64,000 nucleotides of DNA from Hyphomicrobiales bacterium (lineage in GTDB: Bacteria; Pseudomonadota; Alphaproteobacteria; Rhizobiales; Rhizobiaceae), in assembly GCA_900468625.1 (NCBI GenBank), contig UBUL01000001.1, forward strand, positions 151,385-215,384. The letters run 5' to 3'. The notes beneath the pieces are model-generated. The model searched no databases. It was not told the DNA's origin and worked only from the letters and a program-made list of their open reading frames with translations. This document shows, piece after piece, positions 36,614-44,330 of this stretch (position 1 is its first letter; each line of letters begins with the position of its first letter). The translations under genes and the position numbers were made by a program.

Positions 36614-37303
36614 ATGCCTGAACTCGTAGAGCTTGCCGATTACTACAAGACCGACAAGGGAACGCAGATCGGCCACGCCCATAATTATGCGACCCTTTAC
36701 TCGTTTCTCTTCGAACAGTTCCGCAACCAGGACTTTTCGATGCTGGAAATCGGCCTGGAGCGAGGCGGCGTGGAAGCGGGAGCCTCCGTCGATCGCGTCG
36801 GCAGCGATGTGCCGTCGATCCGCATGTGGCTCGACTATTTTCCCCGCGCCAAGCTCTATGGCTTCGATCTCTCCGACTTCTCGCATATCCGGCTGGACCG
36901 CTTCGAGTTTCACCGTGGCGATCTCGGCAGCATCGCCGATCTCGATCGCCTGAGCACTGCTCTTCCCACCCTGAAGCTGCTCATCGACGACGGTTCGCAC
37001 GCCTCGTTCCATCAGCAACTCGCCTTTCTCAAGCTCTTCGACAAGGTCGAGCCGGGCGGCTTCTACGTCATCGAGGATTTTCACTGGCAGCCGCCTTTCG
37101 AAAGCTCCTTGCCGCCCTGCAGGAAGAGCGCGGAAGTCTTCGAAACCTTCCTGAAAACCGGCAAGCTCGAGATCCCGTTCGCTCATCCGGATTATTTGAG
37201 CATGGTCGCCTCGCAGATCCAGAACGTCTATGTCCACCGCAACAATCGCGGCGGCATCAACGACTGGCACTTCAAGATGGTTGCATTGCAGAAGCGGCTT
37301 TGA
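36614..37303 (+). CDS. Class I SAM-dependent methyltransferase (macrocin/rhamnosyl O-methyltransferase-like)
   Basis: A 229-residue methyltransferase with the SAM motif MLEIGLERGG, a second strand LYGFDLSDF, the IDDGSHASFHQQLAF block and GGFYVIEDFHW. The acidic IDDGSH...EDF set is typical of metal-dependent sugar O-methyltransferases. The opening ELADYYKTDKGT also fits that family. GGAAGGGA precedes ATG 36614. It likely methylates a sugar or small glycan together with its two neighbours. Confidence 0.8.
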   Translation: MPELVELADYYKTDKGTQIGHAHNYATLYSFLFEQFRNQDFSMLEIGLERGGVEAGASVDRVGSDVPSIRMWLDYFPRAKLYGFDLSDFSHIRLDRFEFHRGDLGSIADLDRLSTALPTLKLLIDDGSHASFHQQLAFLKLFDKVEPGGFYVIEDFHWQPPFESSLPPCRKSAEVFETFLKTGKLEIPFAHPDYLSMVASQIQNVYVHRNNRGGINDWHFKMVALQKRL

Positions 37304-37325
37304 GCACTGGGCGAAAGGCGACGAC

Positions 37326-38057
37326 ATGACCTACAGCATCGTGACCGGCTGGTACGCCGACGACAAGGCCCGCGACTACAGGGTACTGGGCGACGATTTC
37401 GTCCGCTCGGCCGAATGCTTCGATATCTGGTATCATTGCGTTCGCTCCTTCATGTCGCCCAGCAACATCCTCGTCGTCGATTCGGCTTCACCGCTGCGTC
37501 CGAAAATGCCGGACGATCCCCGCATCAGCTGGGTCAGCCTGAAGCGCAACTACGGACATGCCGTCCAGGGACACAGCGCCCTCAGCGGCTGGTCGCGGGC
37601 GCTTCTGCTCGGCCTCGGCTATGGCTTTGCCAATGGCGATCTCTACACAGTGCTTGTCGAACAGGGCACGCTGTTTCACGGCAAGGACATCATCGAACGC
37701 CAGATCGAAGCCCATCCGGAAGCCGACATCATCGCGCCGAACGGTTCTGGAACGCCGCAGCCCTTGCAGACCGGCATTCTGATCTTCCGCAGCGCCATCA
37801 TCCCGAAATTCATCGGGAACTACACGCGCGTTGCAGCCGCGGATGACGCATTAAGCCCGGAAAAGAAGGTGGCGCTCGCTGCGGATGGCATGAAGATCGC
37901 CTTTTCCAGCCTGCCCTTCGGCCGCCGCCGGCCGCTCGACCTCTCGGCGGATCACTTTTTCCTGCGCCACGGCACCCTCGCCGAACTGCACGCCTTCACG
38001 ACACGCCTCGGCTTCGGCAAGGACCTTCTGCCGCCTCTTCACCATCAGGTCGCCTGA
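37326..38057 (+). CDS. Unknown protein, possible GT-A-like glycosyltransferase
   Basis: A 243-residue protein that I cannot assign firmly. The start YSIVTGWYADDKARDYRVLG, the middle NILVVDSASPL and GDLYTVLVEQGTLFHGKDIIE, and the later PLQTGILIFRSAIIP resemble the order of strands in GT-A sugar transferases, but a DxD motif is replaced by VEQG. ATG 37326 lies 22 bases after the methyltransferase stop with GGCGACGAC upstream. As the last gene of the operon it probably acts on the same product. Confidence 0.6.
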   Translation: MTYSIVTGWYADDKARDYRVLGDDFVRSAECFDIWYHCVRSFMSPSNILVVDSASPLRPKMPDDPRISWVSLKRNYGHAVQGHSALSGWSRALLLGLGYGFANGDLYTVLVEQGTLFHGKDIIERQIEAHPEADIIAPNGSGTPQPLQTGILIFRSAIIPKFIGNYTRVAAADDALSPEKKVALAADGMKIAFSSLPFGRRRPLDLSADHFFLRHGTLAELHAFTTRLGFGKDLLPPLHHQVA

Positions 38058-38080
38058 TGGAAAGTGCAGATCTGTTTCTT

Positions 38081-38165
38081 TAAGCAATTCCACAAAGACC
38101 GCACGGCGGCCTTCCGTCCGGAATTCCGTCCAGGCAAAAGCCGGAGCGATTCCGCGACGCCATGC
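38081..38165. repeat. Degraded rhizobial intergenic repeat
   Basis: TAAGCAATTCC...CGGCCTTCCGTCCGGAATTCCG is recognisably the element at 5391 and 16750 with many changes, and GGAGCGATTCCGCGAC follows. It lies 24 bases after the operon end. The rest of 38058-38300 shows no gene. Confidence 0.55.
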
Positions 38166-38300
38166 AACGTGGAACCGCTTGAGAGAGCGGGGGGGCAAAT
38201 TCGGCCGGCCGATTGATGGCCGGCAGCGACGGGAGCAAGCGGTGCGGAACATCATCCGCCACCGCGCATACAGGCTTCGCCTACCACAAGCCGGATGCTT

Positions 38301-38393
38301 TCACTGATGCAGCGAAAGCAGGCCAACCACGATCATGCAGACGAGCAGGCCGGCGGACAGACAGAACATAACGAGAAGCTTGTAGTTCGACAT
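38301..38393 (-). CDS. 30-residue single-span membrane peptide
   Basis: The frame codes for 30 residues: a short hydrophilic start MSNYK, then a continuous hydrophobic segment (about 6-26, with LLVMFCLSAGLLVCMIVVGL) and the end LSLHQ. GGAAGGAG is placed seven bases in front of the ATG, the best spacing. It is a typical small inner-membrane protein and is too short for most gene finders. Nothing nearby tells its function. Confidence 0.6.
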   Translation of the reverse strand: MSNYKLLVMFCLSAGLLVCMIVVGLLSLHQ

Positions 38394-38883
38394 CAGGAAC
38401 TCCTTCCGAAGTGACTCTTGGTGTCGTCATGGAAAGCAGCACACTCCCCGCCCGGGCGTTCGCGCCGCTCAAAAGGTGCCTCGTTCTCTCACGGAAGACG
38501 GAACGAAGCTGGTCATATCCTTACGCGGGGATTGGCTCTTGGTTCCGATAATCGTTCGGAGAGGCAGCAGGGAATTTTTCGGTGCCGTTAAGCCAGCGCA
38601 TTTTGTTGGGCAGAGCATCACGGAACCTTCGAGATGATCGTACTTAACCTTACTGCCGAATTGGCCGCCGCGCGGAACCAATTGCAGGCGCTCGCCCCAC
38701 CGGCCGCGGTCGATACTTCGCGGATGGTGCCTGCCGGCGAAAGCGAGACGAAAGAGCCGGAATCAGCTTGATTTGATAAGCACTCCGGCCGCCCTAAACC
38801 GGGCGGCCGCTGCGGTGAAATCCCTACAAAACTGCACTCGACGCTCTCGCAAATGCGTGCCAAGCTTGGCCATCGCGAACGAG
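38394..38883. other. Gap before the accessory cassette
   Basis: About 490 bases without a firm gene. A 45-codon frame from ATG 38634 to 38771 (starting MIVLNLTAELAAARNQLQ) has acceptable codon use but only a poor ribosome site. An open frame continuous with the protease gene begins with TTG 38773, yet its first 37 residues look like non-coding reading. The base composition changes here from rhizobial-like to A+T-richer, which marks the left edge of the accessory segment. Confidence 0.4.
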
Positions 38884-39747
38884 ATGCTCCAGATGATTGA
38901 ATATGCGTCTGAACCGAGTGAAGAAAAAATCCACGAGGCAATCGCCGTCATCGTTAACGGCTTAGGAAAAGCGGAACTCGAAATAGTCGCCTCATATACG
39001 AGCCCGCTATTCTGGATACTTCGGAATCCCAACGGCGACGAGCAGGTCAAACAGGGCTCCGCCTTTTTTCTCGACACAGGCGAACGGATTTTTGCTGTCA
39101 CCGCCGCACATGTGGTAACGGAGTGTCTAGAAGATACTAAGTCGGGGATGTTCGTTCAGTGCATGATCGGTAGCAAATATGGGACTCCCGTTCCATTTCA
39201 CATTGGCGATCGACTCATCGATGCCCACGAGGGAGTAGATATCGCAACGCTTTGGTTCACGCCCGAAGAGATCCAGCAAACAGGCCGAGAGATTCTAAAG
39301 GGATATTATCATCCCAGATGGCCGCCCCCCATGGCAGAGAAAGATAGAGGTGTCACATATTGCGATTTTCCCGGCAAAGGCCGGAAACGGCTCGCGCCCA
39401 AAGAAATCAGCTTTGGCTGCGTGACGATGGGTGGTATTGCCAACAACTCCCATGAGCGCTCGCTTTCGATCCTGATCGAACGGGAACACCTGCTTCAGCA
39501 GCTTGGGGATGAGAGCATGCCCGAAAATTTTGACTTTGGTGGCATAAGTGGAGGGCCGGTTCTCGCAATTGTGGAGAGCCTGACCATCCGCTCCTGGATG
39601 CCGGCTGGCGTGATAATTCAAGGGCCAAATCCGAGTGGGATCGAAGGGGAATCTATTTCGGGCCTCGAAATCATAAGGGCGAGGCCCATTCACTTCATTA
39701 AGCCTGACGGGTTCATTGATGCCGACCAATGGGAGCAGCTCAGCTAG
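38884..39747 (+). CDS. Trypsin-like serine protease domain protein
   Basis: A 287-residue protein with a chymotrypsin-type triad. GSAFFLD is followed by the His motif VTAAHVV (His76), then Asp in GVDIATL (Asp119) and Ser in GGISGGPVLA (Ser222), with correct order and spacing. There is no signal peptide, so it acts in the cytosol, as proteases of defence or stress systems do. The first 35 residues (MLQMIEYASEPSEEKIHEAI) are a helical lead. The start is unsure: TTG 38773 and ATG 38893 are also possible. Codon use is A+T-richer than in surrounding genes. Two unknown genes follow on the same strand. Confidence 0.7.
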   Translation: MLQMIEYASEPSEEKIHEAIAVIVNGLGKAELEIVASYTSPLFWILRNPNGDEQVKQGSAFFLDTGERIFAVTAAHVVTECLEDTKSGMFVQCMIGSKYGTPVPFHIGDRLIDAHEGVDIATLWFTPEEIQQTGREILKGYYHPRWPPPMAEKDRGVTYCDFPGKGRKRLAPKEISFGCVTMGGIANNSHERSLSILIEREHLLQQLGDESMPENFDFGGISGGPVLAIVESLTIRSWMPAGVIIQGPNPSGIEGESISGLEIIRARPIHFIKPDGFIDADQWEQLS

Positions 39748-39850
39748 CCCTCGCAATAATGCTCGAGCGAACTCACGGAAACCCAGCGGTCTGCTCCTTT
39801 CAAATACTTCCAACACCCGGTTAACCCCTCTCAGAACAGGCGGACGCGAT

Positions 39851-40645
39851 ATGGTGAAAAATGGATATCAGACCGAAATATTCCGGCTCGCAATCTCAAA
39901 GTCGCAGTTGGAATCTGTTTCTTCTGTGGAGCGAAGTCTTCTATTGTTGTCGAGCTACGCCATTAACCAGATAAACGTACTCCGCCGCTTGCTTATTTTC
40001 TCGACGAATTTTGAGTCAAAGGTAGAAGTGGAAAACGTCCTTAGCGGCGCTCAAACTCAAATGATCTTGCGATTTCTCGTAGGCTCTATGGCTGAAACCT
40101 GGGAGATGATTAGGCGTTCCGACAATCAGCTTCTGATTGGGAAATCCCTTAGCGCCGAAATTGAGCGGGAGGGGCATGAGGCACATCAGCGACTGAAAGA
40201 TTTTTTTGGCAAAAACAATGTAGTGCATCGTCTTAGAAATAGCGTTGCTTACCACTATCCGACAACGGCTGAACTTGACGCTGCTTTCCACGAGGTCCCC
40301 GACGACGAGGATTGGGCTTGGTATGTGTCCCCCTCTTTGACGAATAGCCACTACTATTTGTCCGATCTGGTGGTCTCGTCACATATCCTCGAAGTTATGG
40401 ACGAACGAGACCCTGAAAATGCGTTTAAACGTTTCATGGGTCAGCTGATCCCCGCCACGGACGACCTGTTGGACTTCCTGGCCTATGTCCTAAAAGCACT
40501 GGTCGCGCGGCACTTTGGCGCTCAAATGCTCTCGCCGCGGCCCGGTACGGGTATTGTCGTCACAGGGATTCCGAATATGGACGATGTGGCGATTCCCTTC
40601 CTGACACATTGGACCTCGTCCGGATCTGCGCCGTTAGGACACTGA
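39851..40645 (+). CDS. HEPN-motif-containing protein, putative ribonuclease-like
   Basis: A 264-residue mostly helical protein of no family known to me. RLRNSVAYHYP has Arg129, Asn130 and His135, the R-N-x4-H pattern of HEPN RNases. It comes after a long helical part (residues 20-120) as expected for a HEPN bundle. The C-terminal half has DDLLDFLAYVLKALVARHFGAQ. ATG 39851 is chosen because GGCGGACGCG is just upstream and the extension to 39716 covers the protease stop. The next gene starts five bases after its stop. Many toxin or defence RNases carry this motif, but it is short and could be chance. Confidence 0.6.
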   Translation: MVKNGYQTEIFRLAISKSQLESVSSVERSLLLLSSYAINQINVLRRLLIFSTNFESKVEVENVLSGAQTQMILRFLVGSMAETWEMIRRSDNQLLIGKSLSAEIEREGHEAHQRLKDFFGKNNVVHRLRNSVAYHYPTTAELDAAFHEVPDDEDWAWYVSPSLTNSHYYLSDLVVSSHILEVMDERDPENAFKRFMGQLIPATDDLLDFLAYVLKALVARHFGAQMLSPRPGTGIVVTGIPNMDDVAIPFLTHWTSSGSAPLGH

Positions 40646-40650
40646 ACTCA

Positions 40651-41391
40651 ATGAAGACGCCGCCGAAGGTCCCGTCATCCCCCGCAGAACCGGTTCGCAA
40701 GCTTGCGATGGCTCTTTTTGGAAGCATTCCTGTGCTCGGAAACATGTCCCAGCTACTGCTTGATCAAGTTTGGAAAGACCCAGGGTACCACCTTCTGAAA
40801 CAATACGTCGAAAGTATCGCGGAAGACCTGGCGCGCCTTGAGGCTGAAGCAGTGGTCGATTGGCACGAGGCATTGCAAAGACCTGAAACCCGACCGTTGC
40901 TGACAATAGCATTCGAAGCGGCAGCTCGCTCAATTGGTGAACGCAAGCTCGAGGCGCTGCGTGCGATCACCGTGCGGGGAATTTTCGAACGACGTTACTC
41001 GTTCGACATGTCGGTTATGGTGTTCTCGTTGCTCGATAGAGTGACTGAGGGTCACCTGCGCATGCTGCAGCACATGGTCGAATTAGGGAAAGTGCTGGGT
41101 CGTCCGTCCATCGAGGTGTCTTCTCTCTGGTATATGGACGTTGAGTATTCGCCAGATCCGACCGGACAAATGAACCCACAGCATTCAATATTCGACGGCA
41201 CCTACCATGATCAGCATCAAGTTGATGTAAACATGTTGATCGCCGCCGATTTGGAAAATATGGGCCTTATCGAAACGCGACCTGTAGAAAGTTTCGCTCT
41301 TGAAGGTGGAGCGTATGAACAAGTTTCCCCCTACAAACAACTAACGATGAAGGGGCACCTGTTTTACGAGCATATCACAGAAGCACCATGA
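40651..41391 (+). CDS. Unknown protein with amphipathic/hydrophobic N-terminal segment
   Basis: A 246-residue protein. Residues 18-36 (LAMALFGSIPVLGNMSQLL) are hydrophobic with the Gly-x-Ile-Pro-Val-Gly pattern, followed by a charged helix HLLKQYVESIAEDLARLEAE. This layout reminds me of DUF4393-like proteins, often encoded in phage or defence loci; I claim no firm membership. The C-terminal third looks like a winged-helix fold (YEQVSPYKQLTMKGHLFYEHI). AGGA lies 10 bases before ATG 40651. Five bases after the HEPN-motif gene, so they are translated together. Confidence 0.55.
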   Translation: MKTPPKVPSSPAEPVRKLAMALFGSIPVLGNMSQLLLDQVWKDPGYHLLKQYVESIAEDLARLEAEAVVDWHEALQRPETRPLLTIAFEAAARSIGERKLEALRAITVRGIFERRYSFDMSVMVFSLLDRVTEGHLRMLQHMVELGKVLGRPSIEVSSLWYMDVEYSPDPTGQMNPQHSIFDGTYHDQHQVDVNMLIAADLENMGLIETRPVESFALEGGAYEQVSPYKQLTMKGHLFYEHITEAP

Positions 41392-41449
41392 TTGCGGCGT
41401 GGGGCATTAAGGTAGTTCTGAAGGCGAACAGTTCGAAGAACTACAAATT

Positions 41450-41490
41450 AAAATTCCGGAAGTCCGTGTCAAAATTCCGGAAAGTCGCGT
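41450..41490 (+). repeat. Two tandem 21-bp near-repeats
   Basis: AAAATTCCGGAAGTCCGTGTC is followed at once by AAAATTCCGGAAAGTCGCGTC. Each holds the palindrome TTCCGGAA. It lies between the third cassette gene and the tRNA-Met 3' end, so it may be an operator or a trace of the insertion. Confidence 0.55.
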
Positions 41491-41550
41491 CCAGCTACAA
41501 AGTCTCGTCCGGCCACAATCAATGTAACTATTTGTTTTTATTGAGAATTT

Positions 41551-41627
41551 TGGTAGCGGAGGAGGGATTTGAACCCCCGACACAAGGATTATGATTCCTC
41601 TGCTCTGACCTACTGAGCTACTCCGCC
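41551..41627 (-). tRNA. tRNA-Met (CAT anticodon)
   Basis: The minus strand folds to a full cloverleaf: acceptor GGCGGAG/CTCCGCT (with one G-U pair at the end), TA at positions 8-9, D stem GCTC/GAGC, anticodon stem GAGGA/TCCTT with loop ATCATAA (anticodon CAT), and T loop GTTCAAATC. The 3' CCA is encoded. The absence of initiator features suggests the elongator; a tRNA-Ile2 (lysidine-modified CAT) cannot be fully ruled out. Confidence 0.9.
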
Positions 41628-41790
41628 ACGCGACATTTGATGTTGAACATCAAATGCAAAGGTCAAACGAACCGCCGCTCGAAAGCGCTGGCCCGTCGGT
41701 TGAGCGGCTTATAAGGTGCGGTTCGGCTTGGTGTCAAGCGGATGATTTGGAAAAATCAGTGCTTTCTCTCGCCGCCGATCCCCACTGCCC

Positions 41791-42990
41791 TCAGGCGGCC
41801 ACCGGGCTTGCCAGCAGCGCCTTCAGGGAAGCTTCCGCCATCGGCTCGCGCTCCGAGCGTTCGATGAAGCCGCCGCCATAGACGCGTGCGTCATCGCCGG
41901 GTGCCGAATAGAGTGCACAGGCCTGGCCCGGCGCCACGCCGGCCTCGCCGACCGAAAGATCGACATAGATGCCGCTGGCATCGGCATGCAGCACGGCAGG
42001 CGACGGCGCGCGGGTGGAGCGCACCTTGGCGAAGCAGGCAAAGCCCTCGCCGGAAGCGGCCTGCGCGAGCGGCTCGTCGCCCAGCCAGTTCACATCCCGC
42101 AGATAGACGCGATGCGTTTCCAGCGCCTCCTTCGGGCCGACGATGACGCGGCGCGAGCGGGCGTCGAGATAGACGACATAGAGCGGCTCGCCAGTGGCAA
42201 TGCCGATGCCGCGACGCTGGCCGATCGTATAATGCAGGATGCCCTCGTGCTGGCCGAGCACGCGGCCGTCGAGATGGACAATCTCGCCGGCAAGCGCCGC
42301 ATTCGGCTTCAGCTTGGCGATCACGTCGGAATATTTGCCCTGCGGCACGAAACAGATGTCCTGGCTGTCGGCCTTCTTGGCAACGACAAGACCCATCTCT
42401 TCGGCGAGCGCGCGCGTTTCCGATTTCGGCATGCCACCGAGCGGAAAGCGCAGATAGTCGATCTGCTCCTGCGTCGTTGCAAAGAGGAAATAGCTCTGGT
42501 CGCGATCGGCATCGGCCGGGCGATAGAGCGCGCGGCGATGCGGATGCTCCGGCGATGGGTTCGGGCGCGAGCGGATATAATGGCCGGTCGCCAGCGCATC
42601 GGCGCCGAGTTCCTTGGCCGTCGCCAAGAGATCGGCGAACTTGACGGTCTGGTTGCAGGCAACGCAGGGGATCGGCGTTTCGCCGGCGACATAGCTCTCG
42701 GCGAAGGGATTGATCACTGTCTCGCGGAAGCGCTTTTCATAGTCGAGCACATAATGCGGGATACCGAGCGTCTCGCAGACACGGCGTGCATCGTCGATAT
42801 CCTGGCCGGCGCAGCAGGAACCAGCGCGATGCACGGCCGCGCCATGGTCATAGAGCTGCAGCGTGATGCCGAGCACATCATAGCCCTGCCGCTTCAAAAT
42901 GCCGGCAACGACGGAGCTGTCGACACCGCCCGACATGGCGACGACGACACGGGTATCTTCCGGCCTCTTGTCAAAATCCAGTGTATTCAC
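41791..42990 (-). CDS. mnmA: tRNA-specific 2-thiouridylase MnmA
   Basis: A 399-residue enzyme that puts sulfur on U34 of tRNA-Lys, -Glu and -Gln. The PP-loop SGGVDSSV is at 20-27; the catalytic Cys is in [10 protein letters not shown] (Cys112), and the persulfide Cys in [22 protein letters not shown] and [15 protein letters not shown] complete the family set. The N-terminal extension of about 10 residues is usual for rhizobia. Single gene on the minus strand. Confidence 0.93.
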   Translation of the reverse strand: MNTLDFDKRPEDTRVVVAMSGGVDSSVVAGILKRQGYDVLGITLQLYDHGAAVHRAGSCCAGQDIDDARRVCETLGIPHYVLDYEKRFRETVINPFAESYVAGETPIPCVACNQTVKFADLLATAKELGADALATGHYIRSRPNPSPEHPHRRALYRPADADRDQSYFLFATTQEQIDYLRFPLGGMPKSETRALAEEMGLVVAKKADSQDICFVPQGKYSDVIAKLKPNAALAGEIVHLDGRVLGQHEGILHYTIGQRRGIGIATGEPLYVVYLDARSRRVIVGPKEALETHRVYLRDVNWLGDEPLAQAASGEGFACFAKVRSTRAPSPAVLHADASGIYVDLSVGEAGVAPGQACALYSAPGDDARVYGGGFIERSEREPMAEASLKALLASPVAA

Positions 42991-43074
42991 GGTCGTTGCC
43001 GCCAGTCTTGAACGATCTTCGATGCTGCCGAGCGGGATGACGTTCCTGTCGTCACGCTCTCACGATTTGATTTC

Positions 43075-43119
43075 GCATGATCTGATCCAAAACCGCTGCA
43101 CACTTCTCGGGATCATGCT
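43075..43119. repeat. RIME-like palindrome upstream of mnmA
   Basis: GCATGATCTGATCCAAAACCG then CACTTCTCGGGATCATGC, an imperfect palindrome of the type with GATGCCGAAAA/TTTTCGG seen at 46138 and 55138. The surrounding gap (42991-43253) shows no gene. Confidence 0.65.
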
Positions 43120-43253
43120 GCTTACCGCCGGATGCCATGCAAAAACGGCGAATTTTCATGCGGGCAATGGGCCGCATTCTCCGCAGCCTGCCTAATTCTG
43201 GAGGGATATAGAAAGGATCGCCAGCCGGCGCAAGGGGTCGGCAAAAGTGCCGA

Positions 43254-43922
43254 TCACCCCTTTGCCTGCAAATGCCCGATCAGATTGCGGCTGCGCCGCA
43301 ATACGGTGACCGCCGATCCGATGGCGACGATCCAGAGCGCAAGGGTCAAAACCCATACGCCGCCACTCCAAAAAGCTTCGATAATGGAGAGGAGTGCCGC
43401 CCCCGTAGCAACGGCCATGCGATGCTGCTTCGCCATCGGGCCGCCGAAATCGCTCGGATTGCCGGTCGCGCGTCCAAGTTCGCGGACATAGGCCGTCAGC
43501 ACCGCAAGGGCGGCAGCGGCCCATCCGAGGCCCGGCATTGCGATGCCATAGCCAATGCCGGCAAAGATGAGGATATCGGCGACGCGGTCCGGAAACTCGT
43601 TCCAGAACGGCCCGTCGGCCTCGCCCTTCCCGCCCTCGACGGCCACCATGCCGTCGAGCAGATTGCAGAGCAGACGCAGCTGGCAGAACAATGCCGCCAG
43701 GATCAGCAAGACGGCGCGCATCCCCAAACTGCCGGCGGCACCGAAAAGCCAGAACGACACCCCCGCCAAAGCCGCCATGAGCATGCTTGCCTGCGATATC
43801 TGGTTCGGCGTCACCGAAAGCGCGGTCATGCGCCGCGCCAGCGTCTGCGCCCATCGCGTGTTGCGGCTCGCCAGCGGCCGCCTGTCGCCGGCTCTTTTGT
43901 CTGCCTGGCCCTTGCCTGTCAT
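43254..43922 (-). CDS. CDP-alcohol phosphatidyltransferase family protein with altered metal motif
   Basis: A 222-residue membrane protein with five or six hydrophobic segments. The motif region is NLLDGMVAV...GPFWNEFPD: compared with the family pattern D-xx-DG-xx-AR...G-xxx-D-xxx-D, the first and third Asp are Asn (Asn87, Asn108) and the Arg is Val95, while Asp90 and Asp112 stay. Such enzymes swap CMP of a CDP-lipid for an alcohol. The changes could mean another substrate or loss of activity. It is the last gene of a four-gene minus-strand operon, six bases after the preceding gene. Confidence 0.75.
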   Translation of the reverse strand: MTGKGQADKRAGDRRPLASRNTRWAQTLARRMTALSVTPNQISQASMLMAALAGVSFWLFGAAGSLGMRAVLLILAALFCQLRLLCNLLDGMVAVEGGKGEADGPFWNEFPDRVADILIFAGIGYGIAMPGLGWAAAALAVLTAYVRELGRATGNPSDFGGPMAKQHRMAVATGAALLSIIEAFWSGGVWVLTLALWIVAIGSAVTVLRRSRNLIGHLQAKG

Positions 43923-43928
43923 GGCCCC

Positions 43929-44330
43929 TCACCTCTCATGGTTTCGCAACCTCCCGCCCGATATCGAGTAATTATAGATCGCCGCATAGCTGGAGGAGAC
44001 CAGCAGCGGCACGGCAATGGTCTTCAGGATTTCGGGCGTGCCGCTCAGCGCATGGATGACGACCAGGATCGTTGCCGAACCCAGGCAGGCGATCAGCGGC
44101 GGCGCCCAAAGACGTGTGAAGCCGCCGAACCGCCGCGACAAAGCTTCGACCACAGATTTCAGGAACAGCGTCAGGCAGCCGGAAAGCACGCCCTGCACGA
44201 AGCCCGCGATCAGTGGCCTCGGCATCGGATGCATGCGATTGGCGAAAACGGCCCAGCCACCCATGGCAAGGAAGGCGAAAAGCACATGCACGATGCTGCT
44301 GCCGGCAAGCGCTTTCAGCTTTCCTGTCAT
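43929..44330 (-). CDS. Small membrane protein in the phospholipid operon
   Basis: A 133-residue protein with about four hydrophobic segments (VHVLFAFLAMGGWAVF, LIAGFVQGVLSGCLTLF, WAPPLIACLGSATILVV, IAVPLLVSSSYAAIYN). No family is recognised. Its ATG overlaps the stop of the CdsA-like gene by ATGA, a strong sign of coupled translation. It may be a subunit or helper of the neighbouring lipid enzymes. Confidence 0.75.
   Translation of the reverse strand: MTGKLKALAGSSIVHVLFAFLAMGGWAVFANRMHPMPRPLIAGFVQGVLSGCLTLFLKSVVEALSRRFGGFTRLWAPPLIACLGSATILVVIHALSGTPEILKTIAVPLLVSSSYAAIYNYSISGGRLRNHER

Noticed and set aside
35000..37327. 775-residue open frame on the minus strand
   Set aside because: It is the antisense of the HAD/methyltransferase operon; both sense genes have motifs and ribosome sites, while the antisense protein has no recognisable domain. 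Long antisense frames are common in G+C-rich genes.
38634..38771. 45-codon open frame before the protease gene
   Set aside because: Codon use is acceptable but the ribosome site is poor and nothing is recognisable; kept only as a remark in the gap entry.
38400..41550. Complete genomic island with integrase and attachment repeats
   Set aside because: Base composition and the tRNA suggest insertion, but I found no integrase and no copy of the tRNA 3' end at the left side, so only an accessory segment is claimed.
41388..41594. 68-residue open frame ending in the tRNA gene
   Set aside because: Its last residues (AEEGFEPP) come from reading the complement of tRNA-Met, a well-known false call; no ribosome site is seen.
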